12,556 bases of DNA, from the NCBI GenBank assembly GCA_019348095.1, contig JAHWKC010000039.1:1-12556 (forward strand), read 5' to 3'. Positions 1-5,805 of the stretch are shown here, one piece after another (within the stretch, counting starts at the first letter, position 1; each line of letters starts with the position of its first letter). The notes beneath the pieces are model-generated. The model saw only the letters and a program-made list of their open reading frames with translations. It had not been told where the DNA came from and did no database searches. The DNA is from Pseudomonadota bacterium. Its GTDB lineage: Bacteria > Pseudomonadota > Gammaproteobacteria > Xanthomonadales > Xanthomonadaceae. Both the position numbers and the translations under genes were made by a program.

Positions 1-146
1 GGCAGGTGAGACTCTAGACCGCAGCACGTGCCGCGGAAGCGGAATTCCGGTGAACGGTGGCGGAACCCTTCTATGGGAACGGCGGAGGGGGCCGCCCGGT
101 GCGTCCCCCGGGTTCGCCCGCTCTGCGCCGATCGAGCAGTCCGATG
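1..146. other. Left edge, no recognisable gene
   Basis: I can assign no gene here. Short open frames exist on the plus strand but have the arginine- and proline-rich composition of chance frames in GC-rich DNA. The ArsC-like fragment on the minus strand stops at 147, so this stretch would be its downstream flank. It contains an XbaI-like TCTAGA and an EcoRI-like GAATTC site, but no convincing vector polylinker. Given the mosaic beside it, this may be yet another foreign piece. Confidence 0.4.
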
Positions 147-378
147 TCAGGAGGCGCCATGCTCCTCGAGCGCATCGAGCTCGGCGACGACGCGCCGCAC
201 CCGCGCTGCGATGTCGTCACGGATCTGGCGCACACGCTCGATGGGCTTGCCCTTGGGGTCCTCGAGGGCCCAGTCCTCCATGGGGATGCTCAGGGCCGGG
301 CAGGCCTCCTCGACGTCGCAGCCCATCGAATAGAGCTTCTGCGCACCCTCGGCCAGTTCGAGGTCGAGCAGGCGCCCC
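147..378 (-). pseudogene. Arsenate reductase (ArsC, thioredoxin/LMW-phosphatase type), C-terminal fragment
   Basis: The minus-strand frame ends in about 77 residues that read like the C-terminal half of an ArsC-type arsenate reductase. It has LLDLELAEGAQ, then SMGCDVEEACPAL, then EDWALEDPKGKPIE and a terminal helix IRDDIAARVRRVVAEL. Such enzymes reduce arsenate to arsenite in the cytoplasm with thioredoxin or mycothiol partners. Full proteins are about 130-140 residues and begin with a catalytic C-X5-R loop. That half is missing here: upstream of about 378 the same open frame changes abruptly to decarboxylase-like sequence. The fragment therefore lacks its start and active-site loop and cannot be a working enzyme. 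Either the gene was broken by rearrangement or, more likely, two unrelated DNAs were joined. The family call rests on motif memory only. Confidence 0.6.
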
Positions 379-540
379 GGCTCGATCGCCAGGCGGCAGC
401 CGTCCGGCGGCCGGAGCTCGTGGATGCCGGCGGCGAAGGCCTGCACGTCGAAGGCCGCGCCGCCCCCGAACGCCACGCCGAGGCCGCCGCCGGCGTCGAC
501 GAGTCGTAGCTCGACACCGTGGGCGGCCGCCGTCGCCGTG
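379..540 (-). pseudogene. PLP-dependent amino-acid decarboxylase (LysA/Orn/Arg fold III), internal fragment
   Basis: About 50 minus-strand residues resemble the middle of a fold-III PLP decarboxylase such as diaminopimelate decarboxylase. AAAHGVELRLVDAGGGLGV matches the strand and glycine-rich phosphate-binding loop. FDVQAFAAGIHEL matches the following helix. GCRLAIEPGR matches the conserved EPGR substrate/PLP-binding strand. In a real enzyme this region lies near the end of the barrel and is followed by more than 120 further residues. Here the frame runs directly into ArsC-like sequence after EPGR. On the other side, the residues before AAAHG lose resemblance around 525-545, where a HEAT-like frame starts on the opposite strand. 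I read this as a short inserted piece with two broken ends. Which decarboxylase it came from cannot be told. Confidence 0.5.
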
Positions 541-719
541 CTCCGCGGGTTCCCGCAGGCGGCGCAGGTCGCGGACGACATGCTGCGGTCAGAGGATCCG
601 GAGGCCCGTCGGATCGCCCTCGAGGGCATCGCGAAGAAGGTCGGCGCGCTCGCCGCGCCCGATCTGCAGCGGGCCGCCAGCGATTCCGACCCACGCGTGC
701 GCCGCGACGCGGGCCGCGG
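538..719 (+). pseudogene. HEAT-repeat-like protein fragment
   Basis: Plus-strand frame 1 gives about 60 residues with a natural, helix-rich composition. ADDMLRSEDPEARRIALEGIA is followed by a second helix pair ending ASDSDPRVRRDAGRG. The D-P-E/D-x-R-x-A-A-L pattern resembles paired helices of HEAT repeats, a scaffold fold found in many proteins. The frame has no credible start: a GTG at 538 lacks a ribosome binding site, and upstream sequence codes on the other strand. After about residue GRG it continues only as shadow of nth. It therefore looks like an internal fragment lying between the decarboxylase piece and nth. No specific parent protein can be named. Confidence 0.4.
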
Positions 720-743
720 GTCACCCGCGCCGAAGCCGCGGAG

Positions 744-1364
744 ATGTTCGCGCGCTTCAGGAGCTTCAATCCGCATCCGACCACCGAACTGGAGTTCTCC
801 ACGCCGTACGAATTGCTGGTCGCGGTGACGCTGTCGGCGCAGGCGACCGACGTCGGGGTCAACAAGGCCACCCGCCGGCTGTTTCCGCTCGCCAATACGC
901 CGCAGGCGATCGCCGCGCTCGGCGTCGACGGGCTCAAGCCCTACATCGCCACCATCGGCCTGTACAACACCAAGGCTGCCAACGTGGTGGCGATGGCCGG
1001 ACAGCTGATAGAGCGGCACCACGGTGAGGTGCCGCGTGAGCGCGCCGCACTGGAGGCGCTGCCCGGGGTCGGCCGCAAGACCGCCAACGTGGTGCTCAAC
1101 ACCGCCTTCGGCGAGCCGACCATGGCGGTGGACACCCACATCTTCCGCGTCGCCAACCGCACCGGCCTGGCCCCGGGCAAGACGGTGCGCGCGGTCGAGG
1201 ATGGCCTGCTCAAGGCGGTGCCACCGGAATACCTGCCCGACGCCCATCATTGGTTGATCCTGCACGGGCGCTACGTGTGCAAGGCGCGCCGTCCGGACTG
1301 CCCGAACTGCCTGGTGCGCGACATCTGCCGGTACAAGGACAAGACGCCCGGTGAGCCAGGATAG
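744..1364 (+). CDS. nth: Endonuclease III (DNA glycosylase/AP lyase), start codon displaced
   Basis: Base-excision-repair enzyme that removes oxidised pyrimidines and nicks the abasic site. Counted from the ATG at 744, the 206 residues include the helix-hairpin-helix LPGVGRKTANVV with catalytic Lys112, the catalytic Asp130 in AVDTHIFRV, and a C-terminal iron-sulfur cluster C-X6-C-X2-C-X5-C (Cys179, 186, 189, 195). HPTTELEF and LSAQATDVGVNKAT are family hallmarks. Comparison with the E. coli start (its NPHPTTE lies 15 residues from Met1) places the true first codon at 720-722, but that codon is GTC, and no start with a ribosome binding site lies just upstream. ATG 744 would cut eight N-terminal residues. 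Residues TRAEAAE between 723 and 743 look native, so the start was probably lost at a sequence junction. In E. coli nth follows the rsx/rnf genes; nothing of these is seen here. Confidence 0.9.
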   Translation: MFARFRSFNPHPTTELEFSTPYELLVAVTLSAQATDVGVNKATRRLFPLANTPQAIAALGVDGLKPYIATIGLYNTKAANVVAMAGQLIERHHGEVPRERAALEALPGVGRKTANVVLNTAFGEPTMAVDTHIFRVANRTGLAPGKTVRAVEDGLLKAVPPEYLPDAHHWLILHGRYVCKARRPDCPNCLVRDICRYKDKTPGEPG

Positions 1365-1378
1365 CCGCGGGTGAGTCG

Positions 1379-1505
1379 GTCGGCTGCGCCGCCGGAGCAG
1401 TCGCTCGCTACGCGCGCAAGGCGCTAGTGACAGCAAAGGCAACAGCATCCGCCGTTGCCTTTGCCTTGCCTCTGCTTTTTGCTGACAGGCGGCGCAGCCG
1501 CCGAC
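1379..1505. repeat. Long nested inverted repeat between nth and the porin gene
   Basis: CGGCTGCGCCGCC at 1381-1393 is the exact reverse complement of 1488-1500. Five further pairs (GTCGG with CCGAC) extend it with one bulged base. Inside lies the smaller perfect hairpin described separately, and beside that AAA/TTT-containing tracts. GTCGCTCGC near 1399 also has an inverted partner near 1528, outside the main stem, allowing alternative folding. The rest of the 1365-1546 gap holds no gene. The element sits between convergent genes and looks like a dispersed intergenic repeat of the kind common in Lysobacter-like genomes, or an elaborate bidirectional terminator. Confidence 0.65.
1434..1463. 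terminator. Hairpin, probable bidirectional terminator for nth and porin
   Basis: CAAAGGCAAC at 1434-1443 pairs perfectly with GTTGCCTTTG at 1454-1463 across a 10-base loop. A CTTTTTG tract follows on the plus strand at 1475-1481. The convergent placement after nth and after the minus-strand porin gene favours a two-way transcription stop. Confidence 0.5.
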
Positions 1506-1546
1506 TACCGTTTACAACGAGCGCGGCGAGCGACCTGCCGCTTCAA

Positions 1547-2842
1547 TCAGAAGCTCAACTGAGTTCGCACCGCGTACTGCCCGGTCTGGTCACCGGTGAA
1601 CTCGTTGTCACCGCGGGTGTAGTTGAACATCAGGCGGACATTCGGATTGAAGTAGTAGTTCAGGCCGACCGTGGTCGAGTGCACTTCCAGATCGGCCACG
1701 TCCTGGTTTTCGATGCTGTCGTAGCGGGCGGTCAGCTCCCACATGCCCTGGCCCTTGGCCGAACCGAACACGCCGGCGCCGGACTTGTACGGCTTGTGTT
1801 CGCCGGTCAGCATCCAGCTGCCCATCACGTAGAACGTGTCCACGTCCTGGTCGCCACCCAATGGGGCGCCGAAGCTCGCGCGGGCGTACTCGGACTGGAA
1901 GTAGGCCGGGCCGAAAGCGCCTGCGAATTCCAGGCCCACGGTATCGACCGAGTCGCCGCTGGCGCCGGTGGTGGTGGCGATGGTCTGCGACGGACCGCGG
2001 CGGCCGGCGTAGGCCACCGACGCGCGCATGTTGGGGGAATTCTTGTTGGCGTTCTCGGTGCTGCCCGACACGCCGAAGTGCAAGGTGCTGTCGTCGTTGT
2101 TGATCGGCGCGAAGGTCGCGCGCGCGGCGGCGCCCACGCCCTCGTTGCGCGGACCGGCGGCGTCGCGCAGGGCGAAGGCGGCGGCGCCGAAGGTGAAATT
2201 GTCACCGGCAGTCAGGTAACCCACGCCCTGGCGGAACTGGCGACCGCTATAGAGCCCGCTGGCAGAGGCGAAGGGACGCTCCATCATCGTGATCTCATTG
2301 GAGCTGGTGAGCTCCTCCATGGAGCGGTACGGCTTGAACTGGCCGATGGTGAACTTGCCCCCGAGTGCCTTGCGCGCGATGAACACGTCGCGGAAACCTT
2401 CGGTCGTGCTGCCGGCCGAGAAGTCCTGCTCCATCTTGTAATCCCAGCCGTAGACCTTGCCCGCCAGGGTCAGGCGGGCGCGACGGAAATCGGTGGTGCC
2501 GGTGGTGTCGGCCAGGTCGCGGTCGAATGCATACGCATCGAAGTGGATGCGGCCGCCGAGCGAGGCAGCGAAATTGCCGTCCGCCGACGAGAGTTTTATA
2601 CCGCCCTTGGTCTCGACCTTGGTCGCCGGGCTCGCCAGCTTCTCGACGTTCTGCTGGGTGGCAATGTTGATGTCGGACTGCGCGTCGGTCCGGCTTTCCA
2701 GTTCCGCGACCTTGGCCTGCAGGGCGGCGAGCTGCGCCTTGAGTGCTTCCAGGTCGGCCGTATCGCCGGGCGCGGCCTGGGCGCCGAAGGTGATGCTGCT
2801 GAGGGCGACCGCAATGGCGGCAGTCAGAATGGTCGAACGCAT
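1547..2842 (-). CDS. OprO/OprP-like phosphate/polyphosphate-selective outer-membrane porin
   Basis: The 431-residue product has a signal peptide (cleavage likely after FGAQA, residue 23). A short coiled coil at about 28-55 (LEALKAQLAALQAKVAELE) follows, then a beta-barrel with GGRIHFDAYAFD, FRRARLTLAGK and GWDYKMEQDF. It ends in the aromatic TQLSF typical of outer-membrane proteins. These are hallmarks of the Porin_O_P family, trimeric channels selective for phosphate (OprP) or pyrophosphate/polyphosphate (OprO). The start is backed by GGGAG eight bases upstream. The gene is divergent from the pst cluster and carries its own Pho-box array, so it most likely supplies the outer-membrane entry step under phosphate starvation. 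Which anion it prefers cannot be read by eye. The opposite strand also has a long open frame, which is a codon-bias shadow. Confidence 0.87.
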   Translation of the reverse strand: MRSTILTAAIAVALSSITFGAQAAPGDTADLEALKAQLAALQAKVAELESRTDAQSDINIATQQNVEKLASPATKVETKGGIKLSSADGNFAASLGGRIHFDAYAFDRDLADTTGTTDFRRARLTLAGKVYGWDYKMEQDFSAGSTTEGFRDVFIARKALGGKFTIGQFKPYRSMEELTSSNEITMMERPFASASGLYSGRQFRQGVGYLTAGDNFTFGAAAFALRDAAGPRNEGVGAAARATFAPINNDDSTLHFGVSGSTENANKNSPNMRASVAYAGRRGPSQTIATTTGASGDSVDTVGLEFAGAFGPAYFQSEYARASFGAPLGGDQDVDTFYVMGSWMLTGEHKPYKSGAGVFGSAKGQGMWELTARYDSIENQDVADLEVHSTTVGLNYYFNPNVRLMFNYTRGDNEFTGDQTGQYAVRTQLSF

Positions 2843-2946
2843 GATCGAAACTCCCCGGTAGATGGCAATGAAGTGCGCAGGCGAAAGATGGGCTCCAGGG
2901 CGGCATCAGTAGCCCGCCAGGACGACGCACAGCGTGCGCAGCCAAT

Positions 2947-2985
2947 CTGACAACCGCATGTGATTTTCATGACCGGAATATGACA
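2947..2985 (-). promoter_or_regulatory. Pho-box array upstream of the porin gene
   Basis: Read on the minus strand, four hexamers stand exactly 11 bases apart: TGTCAT (2985-2980), GGTCAT (2974-2969), TCACAT (2963-2958) and TGTCAG (2952-2947). PhoB binds direct repeats of TGTCA-like units at 11-bp spacing, replacing the -35 element. The first two units match best. The array starts about 105 bases before the porin ATG. No clear -10 hexamer could be fixed. Confidence 0.7.
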
Positions 2986-3091
2986 AAGAGCGGCGTCGAT
3001 GCGCTCGGCGCCCCGTGGCCGCGAGCTCGCCTGGAAGATTCACGACCTTCCTTCTCTGACCAGCTCGCAGGACCGGCCGGACGCCCGCCGC

Positions 3092-3130
3092 TGTCATCGC
3101 AGTGACACGCCAGCTACATCGCGCTGTCAG
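3092..3130 (+). promoter_or_regulatory. Pho-box array upstream of pstS1
   Basis: Four units at 11-bp steps on the plus strand: TGTCAT (3092), TGACAC (3103), CTACAT (3114) and TGTCAG (3125). The outer two are near-consensus PhoB half-sites and the inner two are degenerate. TGGAAT at 3141-3146 is a plausible -10 hexamer ten bases downstream. About 62 bases separate the array from the pstS1 start. The 100 bases between this array and the porin-facing one show no further elements I can name. Confidence 0.7.
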
Positions 3131-3192
3131 CAAACGCTTGTGGAATGCACGCAGGGCAGGCTTCGCCCGCATCCACTTCCAGGGGATCACCC

Positions 3193-4212
3193 ATGCGCAC
3201 CGTTCTCAAGTCCCGTCTCGCCGCGCTCGCACTGGCCGCGGCGTTCGTCAGCAACGTCCACTCCGCCGAGATCACCGGCGCCGGCGCGACTTTCATCTAT
3301 CCGCTGCTTTCCAAATGGTCGGCCGACTACCACCAGGCCACCGGCAACAAGATCAATTACCAGTCGATCGGCTCCGGCGGCGGCATCGCCCAGATCAAGG
3401 CCCGCACCGTCGATTTCGGCTCCTCCGATGCGCCGCTCAAGCCCGAAGAGCTCAGCAAGCACGGACTTGCGCAGTTCCCCTCCGCAATCGGCGGCGTGGT
3501 GCCGATCTTCAACGTGAGCGGCATCCCGGCCGGCGCGATGAAGTTGGACGGACCGTTGTTGGCCGACATCTTCCTGGGCGAGGTCACCCGGTGGAACGAC
3601 CCTCGCATCGTCGAGCTCAACGGCGGCCTGCAACTGCCGGACATGAAGATCACCGTGGTGCATCGCTCCGACGGGTCCGGCACCACCTTCAACTTCGTCA
3701 ACTACCTGTCCAAGGTCAGTCCGCAGTGGAAGGCCAGCGTCGGCGAAGGTACTTCGGTCAAATGGCCGACCGGCATCGGCGGTAAGGGCAACGAGGGCGT
3801 AGCCGCGTACGTCAAGCAGATCAAGGGCGGCATCGGTTATGTGGAGCTTTCCTACGCCTTGCAGAACCAGATGTCGTATTCGCGGCTGAAGAACGCCGCC
3901 GGCCGCTACATCGTGCCGAGCGACGAGAGCTTCGCCGCCGCGGCGGCCAGTGCCGACTGGCGCGGCGCGCAGGACTTCAGCCTGGTCATGACCGACGCCC
4001 CCGGCCCGGATGCGTGGCCGATCGCGGCGACCAACTTCATCCTGATGTACAAGCAGCCCGCCGATGCCGCGCGCTCCACGGCGGCCCGGGACTTCTTCCG
4101 CTGGGCCTACGCCAACGGCGGGCCGCAGGCGGCCTCGTTGCACTACGTGCCGTTGCCGAAAGAGCTGGTCGAGCAGATCGAGACGTACTGGACGGCCAAC
4201 CTGCAGTTCTGA
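3193..4212 (+). CDS. pstS: Phosphate ABC transporter periplasmic binding protein PstS (soluble copy)
   Basis: High-affinity phosphate receptor of the PstSCAB importer. The 339-residue product starts at the ATG at 3193, preceded by AGGGG at a normal distance; earlier in-frame starts lie in the promoter region. It has a signal peptide cut near NVHSA/E (residue 25), with no lipobox cysteine, so a free periplasmic protein is expected. Phosphate-contact motifs of the family are intact: GAGATF (Thr33, Phe34), GSGGG (Ser61), FGSSDAPL (Asp79) and HRSDGSGTTF (Arg158, Ser162, Gly163, Thr164). It is first of two tandem pstS genes and is the copy nearest the divergent Pho-box region. By eye the mature part is about 70% identical to the next gene, pointing to duplication. 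Confidence 0.95.
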   Translation: MRTVLKSRLAALALAAAFVSNVHSAEITGAGATFIYPLLSKWSADYHQATGNKINYQSIGSGGGIAQIKARTVDFGSSDAPLKPEELSKHGLAQFPSAIGGVVPIFNVSGIPAGAMKLDGPLLADIFLGEVTRWNDPRIVELNGGLQLPDMKITVVHRSDGSGTTFNFVNYLSKVSPQWKASVGEGTSVKWPTGIGGKGNEGVAAYVKQIKGGIGYVELSYALQNQMSYSRLKNAAGRYIVPSDESFAAAAASADWRGAQDFSLVMTDAPGPDAWPIAATNFILMYKQPADAARSTAARDFFRWAYANGGPQAASLHYVPLPKELVEQIETYWTANLQF

Positions 4213-4242
4213 ATCACGGGTCCTCTCTCCCTCGTGATGCAG

Positions 4243-4272
4243 GCGTACGCGGGCCTTCGGGCCCGCGTGCGC
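4243..4272 (+). terminator. UUCG-capped GC hairpin after pstS1
   Basis: CGCGGGCC at 4248-4255 and GGCCCGCG at 4260-4267 flank a TTCG tetraloop, and five more pairs (two G-U wobbles among six outer positions) extend the stem to about 13 bp. No T-run follows. It is more likely an mRNA-stabilising or partially terminating structure between the two pstS genes than a complete stop. Confidence 0.55.
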
Positions 4273-4371
4273 TTGCGGGGCCGACCCCACTTTGCCGAGG
4301 TAAAGGCGGTTCAGGTCTGGCCGGTGCCCTTTCCCGCCAAGGGTTTCGTCACGGTGGCACGTCACCACAGC

Positions 4372-4428
4372 TGTCATCACTCCGGTGGTGATGAGGCCGG
4401 TGTCATCACCATGTAACAAAAACATCAT
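4372..4428 (+). promoter_or_regulatory. Pho-box region upstream of pstS2
   Basis: TGTCAT (4401), TGTAAC (4412) and CATCAT (4423) are spaced by 11 bases, as expected for PhoB half-sites. CATACT at 4431-4436 is a weak -10 candidate. A second TGTCATCAC lies 29 bases upstream at 4372. Between the two, GGTGATGA at 4387-4394 is an exact inverted partner of TCATCACC at 4403-4410, so the box overlaps a potential 8-bp hairpin. The second pstS therefore has its own promoter. The rest of the 4213-4483 gap shows no gene. Confidence 0.65.
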
Positions 4429-4483
4429 TCCATACTCGCACCTGCCGATCCGCCGGCCGGCACCTTTCGTGATGGAGTCCTGC

Positions 4484-5575
4484 ATGAACAGCTCGTCAGT
4501 CCGACTCGCCCTGTTGTCCTTTGCCGTCGCCCTGGGCGTTGCCGCATGCTCCGGCAGCGACACAAACTCATCGTCAGCAGGCACGCCGCCGCTGCCCGGT
4601 GCCGCCACGTCGGCCGACGACCAGGTCAGTGCGCAGATCACCGGCGCCGGTGCGACCTTCATCTACCCGCTGCTGTCGAAGTGGTCGGCCGACTACAACC
4701 AGGCGACCGGCGCGCGCATCAACTACCAGTCGATCGGGTCCGGCGGCGGCATCGCCCAGATCAAGGCCGGCACCGTGGACTTCGGCAGCTCCGACAAGCC
4801 GCTGTCGCCGGAAGAACTGACCGAAGCCGGCCTGGCACAGTTCCCGTCCGCCATCGGTGGCGTGGTGCCGGTGGTCAATATCGAAGGCATCGAGCCCGGC
4901 GAGCTGCGGTTGACCGGTCCGCTGATCGCCGACATCTACCTGGGCAAGGTGACCCGCTGGAACGACCCGGCGATCACCGCATTGAATCCGGGCGTGGAGC
5001 TGCCGGACGCCAAGATCAACGTGGTCCACCGCTCCGACGGTTCCGGCACCACCTTCAACTGGGTCAACTACCTGTCCAAGGTCAGCCCGCAGTGGAAGCA
5101 GCAGGTCGGTGAAGGGACCTCGGTGAGCTGGCCGACCGGTGTCGGCGGCAAGGGCAACGAGGGCGTCGCGGCCTACGTCAAGCAGATCAACGGCTCGATC
5201 GGCTACGTCGAACTGGCCTACGCAACCCAGACCGGCATGTCCTACACCTCGATGCAGAACGCCGACGGCAACTGGGTCCAACCCAGCGCCGAGTCGTTCC
5301 AGGCCGCCGCCGCCAGCGCCGACTGGAAGAACTCGCAGGACTTCAGCCTGGTCATCACCAACGCCCCGGGCGCCGGGTCATGGCCGGTGACGGCAACCAA
5401 CTTCATCCTGATGTACAAGCAGCCCCGCGATGCCAAGCGTTCGCAGGACGCGCTCGACTTCTTCGCCTGGGCGCTGGAGAACGGCCAGCAACAGGCCCAC
5501 GAGCTGCACTATGTGCCGCTGCCCGAGCCGCTGGTCGAGCAGGTCAAGACGTACTGGGCGGCCGAGATCCAGTAA
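4484..5575 (+). CDS. pstS: Phosphate ABC transporter substrate-binding protein PstS (lipoprotein copy)
   Basis: Second phosphate receptor, 363 residues. The ATG at 4484 has GGAG six bases upstream; a longer in-frame start at 4385 lies inside the Pho-box region and is rejected. The signal peptide ends in LGVAAC with lipobox Cys22, followed by a Ser/Thr/Gly/Pro-rich tether to about residue 50. This copy is therefore probably membrane-anchored, unlike its neighbour. Binding motifs are conserved: GAGATF (Thr58), GSGGG (Ser86), FGSSDKPL (Asp104, with Lys in place of the usual Ala after it) and HRSDGSGTTF (Arg183, Ser187, Thr189). An anchored and a soluble receptor side by side suggest division of labour in phosphate capture or release. 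pstC follows after a 230-base gap. Confidence 0.94.
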   Translation: MNSSSVRLALLSFAVALGVAACSGSDTNSSSAGTPPLPGAATSADDQVSAQITGAGATFIYPLLSKWSADYNQATGARINYQSIGSGGGIAQIKAGTVDFGSSDKPLSPEELTEAGLAQFPSAIGGVVPVVNIEGIEPGELRLTGPLIADIYLGKVTRWNDPAITALNPGVELPDAKINVVHRSDGSGTTFNWVNYLSKVSPQWKQQVGEGTSVSWPTGVGGKGNEGVAAYVKQINGSIGYVELAYATQTGMSYTSMQNADGNWVQPSAESFQAAAASADWKNSQDFSLVITNAPGAGSWPVTATNFILMYKQPRDAKRSQDALDFFAWALENGQQQAHELHYVPLPEPLVEQVKTYWAAEIQ

Positions 5576-5589
5576 GCGGCCTGTCCAAA

Positions 5590-5611
5590 GCCCGCTCCTG
5601 CAGGAGCGGGC
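5590..5611. terminator. Perfect 22-bp palindrome after pstS2
   Basis: GCCCGCTCCTG at 5590-5600 is followed at once by its exact reverse complement to 5611. It lies 14 bases after the pstS2 stop. There is no T-tract on the plus strand. It could reduce read-through so that the binding protein is made in excess over the PstCAB membrane complex, a common arrangement in binding-protein operons. It may alternatively be a REP-like element. Confidence 0.5.
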
Positions 5612-5661
5612 CGGCCGTGGCTCCGACGCGCTGCGGGTCGTCTGCCGCATCGGAATGCCAC

Positions 5662-5681
5662 CCCGGCAACCGGCTGCCGGG
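5662..5681. repeat. Second short hairpin in the pstS2-pstC gap
   Basis: CCCGGCA at 5662-5668 pairs with TGCCGGG at 5675-5681 over a six-base loop. Together with the preceding palindrome it makes the pstS2-pstC gap highly structured. No T-run follows. Confidence 0.4.
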
Positions 5682-5705
5682 CATGCGTCCAAAGCCCGGC
5701 CGCCG

Positions 5706-5750
5706 GCTTTCATCATCCCGGCTTTCATCCGCCCGACCTTCATCCGCCCG
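5706..5750 (+). repeat. Three 15-bp tandem repeats upstream of pstC
   Basis: Three consecutive 15-base units, GCTTTCATCATCCCG, GCTTTCATCCGCCCG and ACCTTCATCCGCCCG, occupy 5706-5720, 5721-5735 and 5736-5750. A further partial echo (ACGGGCATC) follows. The spacing is 15, not the 11 of Pho boxes, and no TGTCA is present. They end about 55 bases before the pstC start. TAGAAT at 5774-5779 resembles a -10 box, so pstC may have its own promoter, but no matching -35 was seen. Confidence 0.6.
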
Positions 5751-5805
5751 ACGGGCATCTTCTCCCCATGTCCTAGAATGGTGAGGTGAGAAGACAGACA
5801 GCACG

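Noticed and set aside
1..50. Vector polylinker remnant (TCTAGA, GAATTC, GCAGGT context)
   Set aside because: The spacing and surrounding bases do not match a known polylinker; single restriction sites are expected by chance.
30..80. Fragment of 16S rRNA (GCGGAATTCC near a GGTGGCG)
   Set aside because: The similarity covers only short pieces and the bases between them do not follow a 16S sequence.
147..1448. 433-residue minus-strand frame as one real protein
   Set aside because: Its first part is antisense to nth. Only the last 130 residues resemble proteins, and those belong to two different families.
1427..2950. 507-residue plus-strand open frame opposite the porin gene
   Set aside because: It mirrors the porin codons, has no domain pattern or ribosome binding site, and the porin has a signal peptide, family motifs and a terminal Phe. 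GC-rich DNA commonly gives such shadows.
4385..4483. Longer N-terminus of the second PstS
   Set aside because: It would translate the Pho box and promoter. The ATG at 4484 has a good ribosome binding site and gives a clean lipoprotein signal.
5706..5750. Tandem repeats as a Pho box
   Set aside because: Unit length is 15, not 11, and there is no TGTCA core.
5706..5750. CRISPR array
   Set aside because: Three contiguous 15-bp units without spacers, and no cas genes.
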